Assembly (NCBI RefSeq): GCF_022271435.1
Contig: NZ_JAFIQY010000003.1
Span: 368,833-432,832, forward strand
Direction of reading: 5' to 3'
From: Streptomyces monomycini
GTDB taxonomy: Bacteria > Actinomycetota > Actinomycetes > Streptomycetales > Streptomycetaceae
Length of the DNA: 64,000 nucleotides
Below are positions 27,544-37,691 of this stretch, one piece after another (position 1 is the stretch's first letter; each line of letters starts with the position of its first letter). A program made the translations under genes and the position numbers. The notes under the pieces are model-generated. The model searched no databases. It saw nothing but the letters and a program-made list of their open reading frames with translations, and had not been told where the DNA came from.

Positions 27544-29207
27544 GCGACGAACGTCCGGGCGAGCTTGTCGTGCCAGCACTGCCGCCACGGCCGGTCGAAC
27601 AGGCACCACACGGCGTTGACCACACCGACCGCCAGCACACCGAGCACGCCGTACACCAGCCACCGCCTGATCACCGAGGCCAGGGGCGGGGTGTCGTGGC
27701 TCTCGATGTCCAGGACCTTGACGCCGCACACCTTCTTGCCGAGCGTATGGCCCCACTTGACGGTGGGCAGCACCTCGTACAGACCGCCGCCGATGAGCAG
27801 CACGGCGAGCACGACGGCCAGGTAGGGGCCGGTGGTGCCGTCCAGCAGGTAGACGGTGACCTCCCGCCCGGACTGCTTGGCTGCCTCCACCTTGGCGTCG
27901 ATGTGGTCGGTGGCCGGACCCCACAGCGGTACGGCGGCGGCGCCGGTGATGACCGCCAGGGCCAGGGTGTCGATCAGGCGGGCGGCGAACCGGCGGCCCA
28001 GAGGGGCCGGGCGGCCCTGCTCCTGCGCGGCGGCGAGGAACGGGTCGGTGGTCGGCGGCTTCCAGGGGACGACGCCTTCGGCCGCGCCGCCGTCCTGCTG
28101 CGGCGGGAAGCCGGAGAAGGGGGCGGGCTGGGCCTGCGGGCCGGGCGCCTGGGCCTGCGGACCGGGAGCCGGTGCGGGGGCCTGCGGCGCGGGAGCGGGG
28201 GCCGGTCCGGCGGTGGGGCCGGGGGCGGGCCGGGCCGGGGGCTGGTGCGGCGGGGCGTGCGGCGCCGGTGACTGCTGCGGCATCTGGGGATGCGGAGGCT
28301 GTTGCGTCGGGAACGGCTGGTGCTGCACGGGCGGCGCGGCGGGCCCCGGCCCGGGCTGCGGCTGGGACTGCGGCTGTACGGGCCCCTGCGGCGCCTGCTG
28401 GGCCGGTCCCTGCGCGCCGGGCGTCCGGCCCCCGGGACCGGGCTGCGCGGCCGTCTGCTGCGGGCCAGGGGCCGTCGGCGGCTGCTGCACACCGGCGGAC
28501 GGCGCGGCGGACGGCCCGGTGGACGGCCCGGTGGACGGCAGGGGCTGCGGGGACGAGGCGCCGGGCAGCGGCGCCGCCGGAGCGCCGCCGGCCTGCGGGG
28601 CCATCCGGATCGACATCGTGTCGCTCTTGCCGCCCTGGGGCCCGTCGGGGCGTACGGCGCGGATGGCGGTCGTGCTGCGGTCGCGGCCGGGGGCGGCGCC
28701 TTCGTCCCGTACGGCGCGGATGGTGACCGTGCCGTCGGTCCGCGGCGGCTCCTCGCCGGAGGCCGGCGCGCCGGGCGCGGCCGCGGCCTCGTCGCGCTGC
28801 TGCGGGAGGCCGGCCTGCCGTTCCTCGGGCGAACCCCAGGCGATACGGCGGTCCTGCTCGCCGCCAAAGCCGTTCTGCCGGGCGGTGTCGGCCTGCCACG
28901 CGGAGGCCGCCGCTCCGCTGCCGGCGGCGCCGGCCGCCTCGGTCAGCCTGCCGTGTTCCTCCTCCTCGTCGAAGAAGACCGGTCCGGTCTCCTCCACGGC
29001 GGGGGTGGGGGCCGGTGCGGGCGCGGGGGCCGGGGCGGTGCCGGGCGGCGGCGCGGGGAGCGCCTCGCCCTCGGCGGGCGCGGGCCGGCTGGTGCCCGGC
29101 ACCCATGCGGCACCGTTCCAGTACCGGATGTAGCCGGGGATGGACGGGTCCGGGTAGAAGCCTGGCGTGGGGCTGCCGCCGGCGGATCCTGAGGAAGGGG
29201 CGCTCAT
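27534..29207 (-). CDS. DUF2510 plus RDD-domain membrane protein with long Pro/Ala/Gln-rich linker
   Basis: A 557-residue protein. The N-terminal DUF2510 motif PGFYPDPSIPGYIRYWNG (about 15-33) is followed by roughly 330 residues of low-complexity sequence containing repeated TVTIRAVRDEG/STTAIRAVRPDG motifs and Pro/Gln/Ala stretches. The C-terminal RDD domain (about 405-555) starts PLGRRFAARLIDTLALAVITG and contains WGHTLGKKVCGVKVLDIES and WCLFDRPWRQCWHDKLARTFVAEK. ATG 29207 begins MSAPSSGSAGG. It is paired with the neighbouring RDD gene on the same strand; cell-envelope function is inferred, not shown. Confidence 0.85.
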   Translation of the reverse strand: MSAPSSGSAGGSPTPGFYPDPSIPGYIRYWNGAAWVPGTSRPAPAEGEALPAPPPGTAPAPAPAPAPTPAVEETGPVFFDEEEEHGRLTEAAGAAGSGAAASAWQADTARQNGFGGEQDRRIAWGSPEERQAGLPQQRDEAAAAPGAPASGEEPPRTDGTVTIRAVRDEGAAPGRDRSTTAIRAVRPDGPQGGKSDTMSIRMAPQAGGAPAAPLPGASSPQPLPSTGPSTGPSAAPSAGVQQPPTAPGPQQTAAQPGPGGRTPGAQGPAQQAPQGPVQPQSQPQPGPGPAAPPVQHQPFPTQQPPHPQMPQQSPAPHAPPHQPPARPAPGPTAGPAPAPAPQAPAPAPGPQAQAPGPQAQPAPFSGFPPQQDGGAAEGVVPWKPPTTDPFLAAAQEQGRPAPLGRRFAARLIDTLALAVITGAAAVPLWGPATDHIDAKVEAAKQSGREVTVYLLDGTTGPYLAVVLAVLLIGGGLYEVLPTVKWGHTLGKKVCGVKVLDIESHDTPPLASVIRRWLVYGVLGVLAVGVVNAVWCLFDRPWRQCWHDKLARTFVAEK

Positions 29208-29457
29208 GTCCGAAGTCCCGCTATCTGTTCTCGGCCTGGTGTGGTGGGTGGGGCATGTGCAGTCTGCCGCAACGCAGCGTCCACATCTATCAGACGGAGG
29301 GTCGGGGCGGGTGTCCCGGCCGGGCCGGACCACCTGGAAGAGGCCCGCGAAAAAAGTTGTGCGAAGTCGCGTAATGGTCCGGGCTCCGGAGCCTCTAACC
29401 AAGTGCGGGCCCCGTCACAGGGGGGTTCGCAGGAGGTACCGAAGAGAGGCGGACCGT

Positions 29458-29934
29458 ATGCACACCGTGGTGGAACGAGAGCTGGAGCTGGGTCTGGTCC
29501 TGTCGCCGGAGCGCAGTGTCCCCGTCCCGGCCCGGCTGACCTATCGCACGGACGACCCCTACGCCGTCCACGTCACCTTCCACATCGGCTCGGACGTCCC
29601 CGTCAACTGGACGTTCGCGCGCGAACTGCTCGTCGAGGGGGTGTTCCGGCCGTGCGGTCACGGTGACGTGCGGGTGTGGCCCACGAAGGTGGACGGGCGC
29701 AGTCTGGTCTGCATGGCGCTCAGTTCCCCGGACGGCGACGCGCTGCTGGAGGCGTCGGCCGCGGCGGTCTCGGCGTGGCTGGAGCGCACGCTGCGGGTCG
29801 TGCCTCCGGGGTCGGAGCAGGACCATCTGGGGCTGGACAAAGGGCTGAGCGCGCTGCTCGCCATGACGCCGCGGGACGATCTGTGGCTGTCCGACCCGTG
29901 GCCGTCGGACGAGTCGCCGGAGGCGGGGGCGTAG
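29458..29934 (+). CDS. ssgG: SsgA-like sporulation/cell-division protein (SsgG)
   Basis: A 158-residue SALP-family protein found only in morphologically complex actinobacteria. The N terminus MHTVVERELELGLVLSPERSVPVPARLTY opens the conserved beta-rich domain, followed by DDPYAVHVTFHIGSDVPVNWTFARELLVEG, the family core that matches SsgA/SsgB. The C-terminal part carries SAWLERTLRVVPPGSEQ. ATG 29458. The product guides septum placement or cell-wall remodelling in sporulation; ssgG is assigned mainly from its location next to the VOC/hppD region, as in S. coelicolor where ssgG mutants skip septa (established there). Confidence 0.85.
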   Translation: MHTVVERELELGLVLSPERSVPVPARLTYRTDDPYAVHVTFHIGSDVPVNWTFARELLVEGVFRPCGHGDVRVWPTKVDGRSLVCMALSSPDGDALLEASAAAVSAWLERTLRVVPPGSEQDHLGLDKGLSALLAMTPRDDLWLSDPWPSDESPEAGA

Positions 29935-30014
29935 CGGCGTGGGGCGGCGTACGGCCCGGCCACGGCCGGGGACCGGCCCCGGGCGCACGGGGCCGGAGAG
30001 CGCGATCACCAGGG

Positions 30015-30428
30015 TCAGGAAGCGTCGGTACCGAGGCTTGCGCCGGACCGGGCGCGCGGGGTGATGAACTCGATGGCGTGGCCGTCCGGGTCGTCGACGT
30101 AGACCCCGCGGGCGCCGTCGAGGTGTCCGATCTGCTGCGGCTTGTGGTGGTGCGGGTCCGCCCAGTACGGCAGACCGCGCTCCTGGATGCGGCCGAAGAT
30201 CTCGTCGAACTCCTCGTCCGTGACCCGGAACGCGAGGTGCTGCAGCACGATCGCTTCCGGTTCGACGACCGTGTCGGCGTAGTCGACGGTCAGGTCGTTG
30301 GCGAACGTGACGGCGGCGAAGGGACCGGTTTCGACCGGTTCGCCGACGCCGGTCAGTTCCGCGAGGAAGCGCGCGGAGGCGAACTTGTCGGTGGCGTGCA
30401 TGATCGTGTGGTCGAGTTGGACGGGCAC
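30015..30428 (-). CDS. VOC (glyoxalase/bleomycin-resistance) superfamily protein
   Basis: A 137-residue single-domain dioxygenase/lyase-fold protein. Metal-site candidates are H7 in QLDHTIMHAT, the histidine in IVLQHLAFRV and the final glutamate in AIEFITPRA, with the DDPDGHAIEF signature typical of VOC domains. GTG 30428 is preceded by AGGAGG with six-base spacing. It lies 86 bases from the ssgG stop, convergent. The substrate is unknown. Confidence 0.9.
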   Translation of the reverse strand: MPVQLDHTIMHATDKFASARFLAELTGVGEPVETGPFAAVTFANDLTVDYADTVVEPEAIVLQHLAFRVTDEEFDEIFGRIQERGLPYWADPHHHKPQQIGHLDGARGVYVDDPDGHAIEFITPRARSGASLGTDAS

Positions 30429-30611
30429 GGCGGCCTCCTGTGAACGTCGGGTTTTTTCAGGGGCGTTGCTGGCGTGCGCTCCTTACCGTACGGCGGCTTC
30501 GCGCGCCTGAGTATCGGATTTCCGACCTACGTCGCCGGTCCGGCCGTGCCCGGACCGACGTCCTCGTCCCCGGTACGCCCCGCCACCCGGCCGGGTGTCC
30601 GTACCGACGTC

Positions 30612-32072
30612 TCAGCCTCGGTACGTCTCCAACAGCCTCAGCCACACCTCGCTGATCGTCGGATACGCGGGCACCGCGTGCCACAGGCGGTCCAGGGGCA
30701 CCTCGCCGGCCACCGCGACGGTGGCCGAGTGCAGGAGTTCGCCCACCGCCGGGCCGACGAAGGTGACGCCGAGGAGGGTCTCGCGGTCCAGGTCGACGAT
30801 CATGCGGGCGCGGCCGCGGTAGCCGTCGGCGTACAGGCCGGCGCCCGCGACCGAGCCGAGGTCGAAATCGACGACGCGGGTGCGGTGGCCGGCGCGTTCG
30901 GCCTCGGCGGCGGTCAGGCCGACGGAGGCGGCCTCGGGGTCGGTGAAGACGACCTGCGGTACGGCGGCGGTGTCGGCGGTCGCGGCGTGCGCGCCCCAGC
31001 GGCCGGTGTCCAGGCCGCTGCCCTGGGCCTGGGCGGCGATGGCGGCGCCGACGATGCGGGCCTGGTACTTGCCCTGGTGGGTCAGCAGCGCGCGGTGATT
31101 GACGTCGCCGACGGCGTACAGCCAGCCGTCCGCCACGCCCTTGACCCGGCAGGTGTCGTCGGTCTCCAGCCAGGAGCCGGGCTCCAGGCCGACCGTCTCC
31201 AGGCCGATGTCGTCCGTGCGCGGCGCGCGGCCGGTGGCGAACAGGATCTCGTCGGCGACGAGCTCTTCGCCGTTGTCGAGCACGACGGTGGCGGGTCCGT
31301 TGGGCATCTCGCGCCGTACCGCGCTCACCGAGACGCCGGTGCGTACGGTGGCGCCCGCCCCGGCCAGGGACTCGGCGACCAGTTCGCCCGCGAACGGCTC
31401 CATCCTGGGCAGCAGTCCGCCGCCGCGCACCAGGAGCGTCACCCGGGAGCCCAGGGCCTGCCAGGCGGTGGCCATCTCGACGCCGACGACCCCGCCGCCG
31501 ACCACCGCCAGGCGCGGCGGTACGGACTGGGCGCTGGTCGCCTCGCGGCTGGTCCAGGGGCGGGCGGCGGCCAGTCCGGGGAGGTCGGGGAGGACGGCTC
31601 GGCTGCCGGTGCAGACGGCGACGGCATGGCGGGCGGTGAGGACGCGGTCTTCCCCACCGCCCGTGGCGACCACGACGCGCCGGGGGCCGTCGAGGCGGGC
31701 CCGGCCGCGTACGAAGTCGATGCCGGCCGAGTCCAGCCAGCGGACCTGGCCGTCGTCCTTCCAGTGCGACGCGAACGCGTCGCGGTGGGCGAGCACCGCC
31801 TTGGTGTCCAGTGGCGCGGCCGCGGCCTGGTGAAGGCCGGGGACTCGGCGGGCGTCGGCGCGGGCGGTGACCGGGCGCAGCAGTGCCTTGCTGGGCATGC
31901 AGGCCCAGTACGAGCACTCGCCGCCGACCAGTTCGCTCTCCACGATCACCGCGCTGAGACCGAGGGCGTGTGCCCGGTCGGCGACGTTCTCGCCGGTCGG
32001 GCCGGCGCCCAGCACGACGACGTCGTACGTGTCCCGACCTGCGGCCTCGTCGGCTCCTGTGGTCGTCGGCAT
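30612..32072 (-). CDS. FAD-dependent pyridine nucleotide-disulphide reductase-like protein, His-to-Tyr at the catalytic dyad
   Basis: A 486-residue homologue of dihydrolipoamide dehydrogenase and mercuric reductase. The FAD site DVVVLGAGPTGENVADRAH, redox pair C-S-Y-W-A-C in GGECSYWACMPSKALL (C-x4-C), the NAD(P) site LAVVGGGVVGVEMATAWQAL, and the second FAD motif YAVGDVNHRALLTHQGKYQA are all present. At the dimer interface, the usual HxHPTxSE ends AYPTISE, so the catalytic-base His is replaced by Tyr while the Glu is kept. This suggests altered chemistry or a non-lipoamide substrate. ATG 32072 has AGGGAG at about nine bases. It stands alone, apart from any dehydrogenase E1/E2 genes. Confidence 0.88.
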   Translation of the reverse strand: MPTTTGADEAAGRDTYDVVVLGAGPTGENVADRAHALGLSAVIVESELVGGECSYWACMPSKALLRPVTARADARRVPGLHQAAAAPLDTKAVLAHRDAFASHWKDDGQVRWLDSAGIDFVRGRARLDGPRRVVVATGGGEDRVLTARHAVAVCTGSRAVLPDLPGLAAARPWTSREATSAQSVPPRLAVVGGGVVGVEMATAWQALGSRVTLLVRGGGLLPRMEPFAGELVAESLAGAGATVRTGVSVSAVRREMPNGPATVVLDNGEELVADEILFATGRAPRTDDIGLETVGLEPGSWLETDDTCRVKGVADGWLYAVGDVNHRALLTHQGKYQARIVGAAIAAQAQGSGLDTGRWGAHAATADTAAVPQVVFTDPEAASVGLTAAEAERAGHRTRVVDFDLGSVAGAGLYADGYRGRARMIVDLDRETLLGVTFVGPAVGELLHSATVAVAGEVPLDRLWHAVPAYPTISEVWLRLLETYRG

Positions 32073-32180
32073 CGCTCATCGCTCCCTGGGTCGGCGTCGC
32101 GGCGGTCGGCTCCATCCTGGTCCCGGGGGCCCGGCTCGGCCACATGTATCGGGGCATTCGCCGGGCGGGGGCACCGGGTC

Positions 32181-32474
32181 TCAGCCTTCCCGGCGCTCCA
32201 CGGCCTCCTTGGCCTCGACCAGGCCGGCGCCGGTCAGTTCGCGGTAGCGCTTGATCGCCTCGATCTTCTTGCCCTTGTGCAGCAGGGCGTCGACCTCGGC
32301 GATGCCCTCGGGGCCGGTCTCCTCGACGCCGAGGTGTTCCATGATCAGGTCGAGCTTGCGGTCCATGCGCCGCAGGCGCCGTTCGAGCGTCTTGTGGCGG
32401 GCGTCCATGGTGGAGGCGAGGACGACGATGACGACGGCCGCCGCGCCGATGATGGTCCAGAGGTCGGAGTTCAT
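32181..32474 (-). CDS. Membrane-anchored protein with ribosomal L7/L12 C-terminal-like domain
   Basis: A 97-residue protein. The N-terminal helix (about 5-21, LWTIIGAAAVVIVVLAS) anchors it, followed by a charged coiled segment (RHKTLERRLRRMDRKLDLIMEHLG) and a C-terminal stretch GKKIEAIKRYRELTGAGLVEAKEAVE, which matches the L7/L12 C-terminal domain pattern (K-x-x-A-I-K-x-x-R-x-x-T-G-L-x-L-x-E-A-K-x-x-V-E). Not a ribosomal protein by size or context. Function is unknown, and translation-factor binding is a guess. Confidence 0.78.
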   Translation of the reverse strand: MNSDLWTIIGAAAVVIVVLASTMDARHKTLERRLRRMDRKLDLIMEHLGVEETGPEGIAEVDALLHKGKKIEAIKRYRELTGAGLVEAKEAVERREG

Positions 32475-32539
32475 GGACCGAACCCTAAAAGGTGCAGCTC
32501 ATGACAGCCGAACCGCGACCGGGCCACGGGCGGTGCCGC

Positions 32540-33904
32540 TCAGAAGACCTTCCCCGGGTTGAGCAGCCCCAGCGGGTCGAAGACGGCCTTGATGCCGCGG
32601 TGCATCTCCAGGCCGACCGGGCCCAGCTCGCGGGCCAGCCACTCCTTCTTCAGGACGCCGACGCCGTGCTCGCCGGTGATCGTGCCGCCCAGTTCCAGGC
32701 CGAGCGCCATGATCTCGTCGAAGGACTCGCGGGCGCGCCGGGACTCGTCGGGGTCGTTCGCGTCGAAGCAGACGGTGGGGTGGGTGTTGCCGTCGCCCGC
32801 GTGCGCGCAGACGCCGATGGTCAGGCCGTACTTCTCGGCGATGGCGGCGGTGCCGTCGAGCATCGCGGCGAGCTCCGAGCGCGGTACGCACACGTCGTCG
32901 ATCATCGTGGCGGACTTGACGCGTTCCAGGGCGGTCAGGGTCAGCCGCCGCGCCTGGAGGAGGAGGTCGGATTCGGCCGGGGTGTCGGCCGGTACGACCT
33001 CGGTGGCGCCGGCGGCCTCGCACAGCGCGCCGACGGCGGCCAGGTCGGCGGCCGGTTCGGGAGTGTCGAAGGCGGCGAGGAGGAGCGCCTCGGTGCTGTC
33101 CGGCAGGCCCATGTTGGCCATGGCGTTGACGGCGCGGACGCTCGTACGGTCCATGAGTTCGAGCAGCGAGGGGGCGTGACCGCGCGCCATGATCTCGCAG
33201 ACGGCGGCGCACGCGGCGGCGGTGGAGGGGAACTCGGCCGCCAGTGCGAGCTGCTGGGGCGGTTCGGGTTTGAGGGCGAGTACGGCGCGGACGACGACGC
33301 CGAGGCTGCCCTCGGAGCCGACGAACAGGCGGGTGAGGTCATAGCCCGCGACGCCCTTGGCGGTGCGGCGGCCGGTCGTGAGCAGCCGGCCGTCGGCGAG
33401 GACGACGTCCAGGCCGAGGACGTACTCCGCGGTGACGCCGTACTTGACGCAGCACAGGCCGCCGGAGGCGGTGCCGATGTTGCCGCCGATGGAGCACTCC
33501 TCCCAGCTGGAGGGGTCCGGCGGGTAGTAGAGGCCGTGTTCGTTGACGGCCCGGGAGAGCGCCGCGTTGACGACGCCGGGCTCGACGACCGCGATCCGGT
33601 CGACGGGGTTGATCTCGATGATCCGGTCCATCTTGACCAGGGAGAGCACGATGCAGCCGTCGGAGGCGTTGGCGGCGCCCGACAGGCCGGTGCGGGCGCC
33701 CTGGGGGACGACCGGGACGCGCAGTGCGGTGGCGGTGCGCATGACGTGCTGGACCTGTTCGACCGTGCGCGGCAGGACGACGACGGCGGGCGTGCCGGCC
33801 TCGCAGAAGCTCGCCATGTCGTGGGCGTAGGCGCCGGTGACGTCGGGGTCGGTGAGGATCGCTTCCGCGGGCAGGGCGTCGCGCAGGCGTGCGATGAGGT
33901 CCAT
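32540..33904 (-). CDS. FAD-linked oxidase (GlcD/D-lactate dehydrogenase family)
   Basis: A 454-residue flavoprotein oxidising an alpha-hydroxy acid such as glycolate or D-lactate. The FAD-binding PCMH domain (about 30-215) includes PVVPQGARTGLSGAANASDGC and SIGGNIGTASGGLCCVKYG, with GVAGYDLTRLFVGSEGSLGVV. The C-terminal oxidase domain contains the active-site segment CAHAGDGNTHPTV and EHGVGVLKKEWLARELG, ending NPGKVF. ATG 33904 (MDLIARLRDALP) is chosen over earlier frame extension. The physiological substrate cannot be specified; no separate GlcE or GlcF gene is adjacent. Confidence 0.92.
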   Translation of the reverse strand: MDLIARLRDALPAEAILTDPDVTGAYAHDMASFCEAGTPAVVVLPRTVEQVQHVMRTATALRVPVVPQGARTGLSGAANASDGCIVLSLVKMDRIIEINPVDRIAVVEPGVVNAALSRAVNEHGLYYPPDPSSWEECSIGGNIGTASGGLCCVKYGVTAEYVLGLDVVLADGRLLTTGRRTAKGVAGYDLTRLFVGSEGSLGVVVRAVLALKPEPPQQLALAAEFPSTAAACAAVCEIMARGHAPSLLELMDRTSVRAVNAMANMGLPDSTEALLLAAFDTPEPAADLAAVGALCEAAGATEVVPADTPAESDLLLQARRLTLTALERVKSATMIDDVCVPRSELAAMLDGTAAIAEKYGLTIGVCAHAGDGNTHPTVCFDANDPDESRRARESFDEIMALGLELGGTITGEHGVGVLKKEWLARELGPVGLEMHRGIKAVFDPLGLLNPGKVF

Positions 33905-34039
33905 GCCGTCAGCCTGCCATCCGTGGGCCGTACACGGAAGATCGTCTCCCGCACCCGGGTGGCGGTCCCGGGTGCGGGAGTGCCGCTCCCCGCGGGGTGG
34001 GGGGTGGCGTCCGGGGGACACCCGGGCGGCGGCCGGGTG

Positions 34040-35293
<1,254 letters not shown>

Positions 35294-35314
35294 TCAATTT
35301 CGGAGGCGACGGCC

Positions 35315-35782
35315 GTGGCGATCGATCATTTGGACGGCAGACTCCTGCAACTGCTCGCCGAGGAACCCCGCATCGGCGTACTGGAGGCGTCGCGCCGGCT
35401 CGGGGTGGCGCGCGGCACGGCGCAGGCGCGCCTGGACCGGCTTCAGTCGAACGGAGTGATCCGGGGATTCGGTCCGGACGTGGATCCGGCGGCCCTGGGC
35501 TACCCGGTCACCGCATTCGCGACACTGGAGATCAAACAGGGTCAAGGAGCCGACGTGCGGGCGCACTTGGCGTCCGTACCGGAAGTGCTGGAGCTGCATA
35601 CAACGACGGGACATGGGGACATGCTGTGCAGACTCGTTGCCCGTTCCAACGCCGACCTGCAACGGGTGATCGACCGAGTTGTGGGTTTCGATGGCATCAT
35701 GCGGGCTTCCACCGCGATCGTCATGGAAAATCCGGTTCCGTTGCGCATCATCCCCCTGGTCACACAAGCTGCGGGGGACTGA
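35315..35782 (+). CDS. Lrp/AsnC-family transcriptional regulator
   Basis: A 155-residue regulator: N-terminal winged-helix HTH (about 4-50, DHLDGRLLQLLAEEPRIGVLEASRRLG with recognition segment GTAQARLDRLQ) and a C-terminal RAM ligand-sensing domain (about 60-145). GTG 35315 has GGAGG-like sequence upstream. It is divergent from hppD and 15 bases upstream of an osmoprotectant-type ABC transporter operon, so it may control both. Ligand unknown; an aromatic amino acid or 4-hydroxyphenylpyruvate is plausible because of hppD. Confidence 0.92.
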   Translation: MAIDHLDGRLLQLLAEEPRIGVLEASRRLGVARGTAQARLDRLQSNGVIRGFGPDVDPAALGYPVTAFATLEIKQGQGADVRAHLASVPEVLELHTTTGHGDMLCRLVARSNADLQRVIDRVVGFDGIMRASTAIVMENPVPLRIIPLVTQAAGD

Positions 35783-35797
35783 CCGAGGAGAGCGCGT

Positions 35798-36445
35798 GTG
35801 AGCTTCTGGGAGTACGTCGGCAACCGGCACGCCCAGCTGCTGACGGATACGTTTCAGCACGCCAGCGCCGTCTTCCAGTGCATGGTGCTGGCCACCGTGC
35901 TCGGTGTGCTGCTGGGCGTCGCCACCTACCGCAGTGAATGGGCAGGGAACCTGGCCACCGCCACCACGGCGACGATCCTGACAGTGCCCTCGCTGGCCCT
36001 GATCGGCCTGCTCGTGCCGATCGTCGGCCTCGGCGTGGCGCCCACCGTCATCGCCCTGACGCTGTACGGGCTGCTGCCGGTGGTACGTAACGCCGTCGTC
36101 GGTCTGCGCGGCGTCGACCCCGCGCTGATCGACGCCGCCAAGGGCATCGGGATGTCCCGTACGGCCCGGCTGGTGCGGGTGGAACTGCCGCTGGCCTGGC
36201 CGCCGATACTGACCGGCATCCGGGTCTCCACCCAGATGCTGATGGGCATCGCGGCGATCGCCGCCTACGCCTCCGGGCCCGGCCTGGGCAACGAGATCTT
36301 CCGCGGCATCTCCTCCCTGGGCAGCGCCAACGCGCTCAACCAGGTGCTGTCCGGAACGCTCGGCATCGTCGTCCTGGCCCTGCTCTTCGACGCCGCGTAC
36401 ATCGTCCTCGGACGGCTGACCATCTCCAGGGGGATCCGTGCCTGA
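35798..36445 (+). CDS. ABC permease, glycine betaine/choline (OpuC) family
   Basis: A 215-residue permease with about six helices, with the short form typical of OpuCB/OpuCD. The coupling loop reads RGVDPALIDAAKGIGMSRTARLVRVELPLAWPPI (EAA-type motif with G...ELP). GTG 35798 follows GAGGAG. The ATPase gene overlaps its end by 8 bases. The operon (permease, ATPase, permease, binding protein) encodes one complete osmoprotectant importer. Confidence 0.9.
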   Translation: MSFWEYVGNRHAQLLTDTFQHASAVFQCMVLATVLGVLLGVATYRSEWAGNLATATTATILTVPSLALIGLLVPIVGLGVAPTVIALTLYGLLPVVRNAVVGLRGVDPALIDAAKGIGMSRTARLVRVELPLAWPPILTGIRVSTQMLMGIAAIAAYASGPGLGNEIFRGISSLGSANALNQVLSGTLGIVVLALLFDAAYIVLGRLTISRGIRA

Positions 36446-37691
36446 CACCACCGCCTCCGGCGCCGGCATCGCGCTGGAGAACCTGAGCAAGCTCTACCCG
36501 GGCAACCCCACGCCCGCGGTCGACAACGTGAGCATGGACATCAAGCCCGGCGAGACGGTGATCCTCGTCGGGCCCTCGGGGTGCGGCAAGTCCACCACCC
36601 TGAAAATGATCAACCGGCTGATCGAGCCCACCTCCGGGCGGATCATGATCGGCGACGAGGACGTCACCGGCATCGACCCGGTCAGGCTGCGCCGCAAGGT
36701 CGGCTACGCCATCCAGTCCTCCGGCCTCTTCCCGCACATGACCGTCGCCCAGAACATCGCCCTGGTGCCGAAGATGATCGGCTGGCCGAAGGCGCGAGTG
36801 AGCAGCCGTGTCGAGGAGATGCTCGACCTGGTCGGCCTGGATCCGCGTGAGTTCCACGGCCGCTACCCGCGGCAGCTGTCCGGCGGGCAGCAGCAGCGCG
36901 TCGGCGTGGCGCGGGCGCTGGCCGCCGACCCGCCCGTCCTGCTCATGGACGAGCCGTTCGGCGCGGTCGACCCGATCACCCGCGACCACCTCCAGGACGA
37001 GCTGATCCGGCTCCAGCACGAACTGCGCAAGACCATCGTCTTCGTCACCCACGACTTCGACGAGGCGATCAAACTGGGCGACCGCATCGCGGTGCTGCGC
37101 GAGCGCTCGCACATCGCGCAGTTCGACACGCCCGAGGCCATCCTCACCAACCCCGCCGACGACTTCGTCTCCGGCTTCGTGGGGGCGGGCGCGGCCCTCA
37201 AACGCCTCAACCTCACCCGCGTACGGGACGTCGGTGTCGTCGACTTCCCCACCGCGTCGATGGACGACCCGCTCCAGTCCATCTTCGACCTGCTGCGCTC
37301 CGGCGCGACCAACGAGATCCTGCTGCTGGACCGGCACCGGCGCCCCTACAAGTGGCTGCGCCGCGGCGACCTGATGCGTGCCAAGGGCTCGCTGGCCCGC
37401 GCGGGCACGCTCGTGCACGACACGGTCACCCGCGACGCGACCCTGCGCGACGCGCTGGAGGCGGTCCTCACCGACAACGCGGGCCGGGTCGCGGTGACCG
37501 GGCGGCGCGGCGAGTACATCGGCGTCGTCGACATGGAGACGCTGATGAACAACGTCCACGAGCTGCTGGAGGAGGACCGGCTGGACGCCGTCGAGCACCG
37601 GCACGCGCTGGAGGAGCAGCGCGCGCGGCAGACGCGGCTGGCCCAGGAGGGCGTGGACCCGGCGGGCGGCGCGCACGGGGTCAAGGCGTGA
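36438..37691 (+). CDS. ABC ATPase of the OpuC/ProV type with C-terminal CBS domains
   Basis: A 417-residue ATPase. Walker A GPSGCGKS is at 45-52, the signature LSGGQQQRVGVARAL, Walker B VLLMDEPFGAVDP and the switch histidine in FVTHDFDEAI. Beyond residue 270 are two CBS modules (RDVGVVDFPTASMDD and VTGRRGEYIGVVDMETLM), which in OpuC/OpuA sense ionic strength and gate uptake. Its stop overlaps the GTG of the next permease. Substrate class (betaine, choline, carnitine) is not resolvable. Confidence 0.93.
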   Translation: MPDTTASGAGIALENLSKLYPGNPTPAVDNVSMDIKPGETVILVGPSGCGKSTTLKMINRLIEPTSGRIMIGDEDVTGIDPVRLRRKVGYAIQSSGLFPHMTVAQNIALVPKMIGWPKARVSSRVEEMLDLVGLDPREFHGRYPRQLSGGQQQRVGVARALAADPPVLLMDEPFGAVDPITRDHLQDELIRLQHELRKTIVFVTHDFDEAIKLGDRIAVLRERSHIAQFDTPEAILTNPADDFVSGFVGAGAALKRLNLTRVRDVGVVDFPTASMDDPLQSIFDLLRSGATNEILLLDRHRRPYKWLRRGDLMRAKGSLARAGTLVHDTVTRDATLRDALEAVLTDNAGRVAVTGRRGEYIGVVDMETLMNNVHELLEEDRLDAVEHRHALEEQRARQTRLAQEGVDPAGGAHGVKA

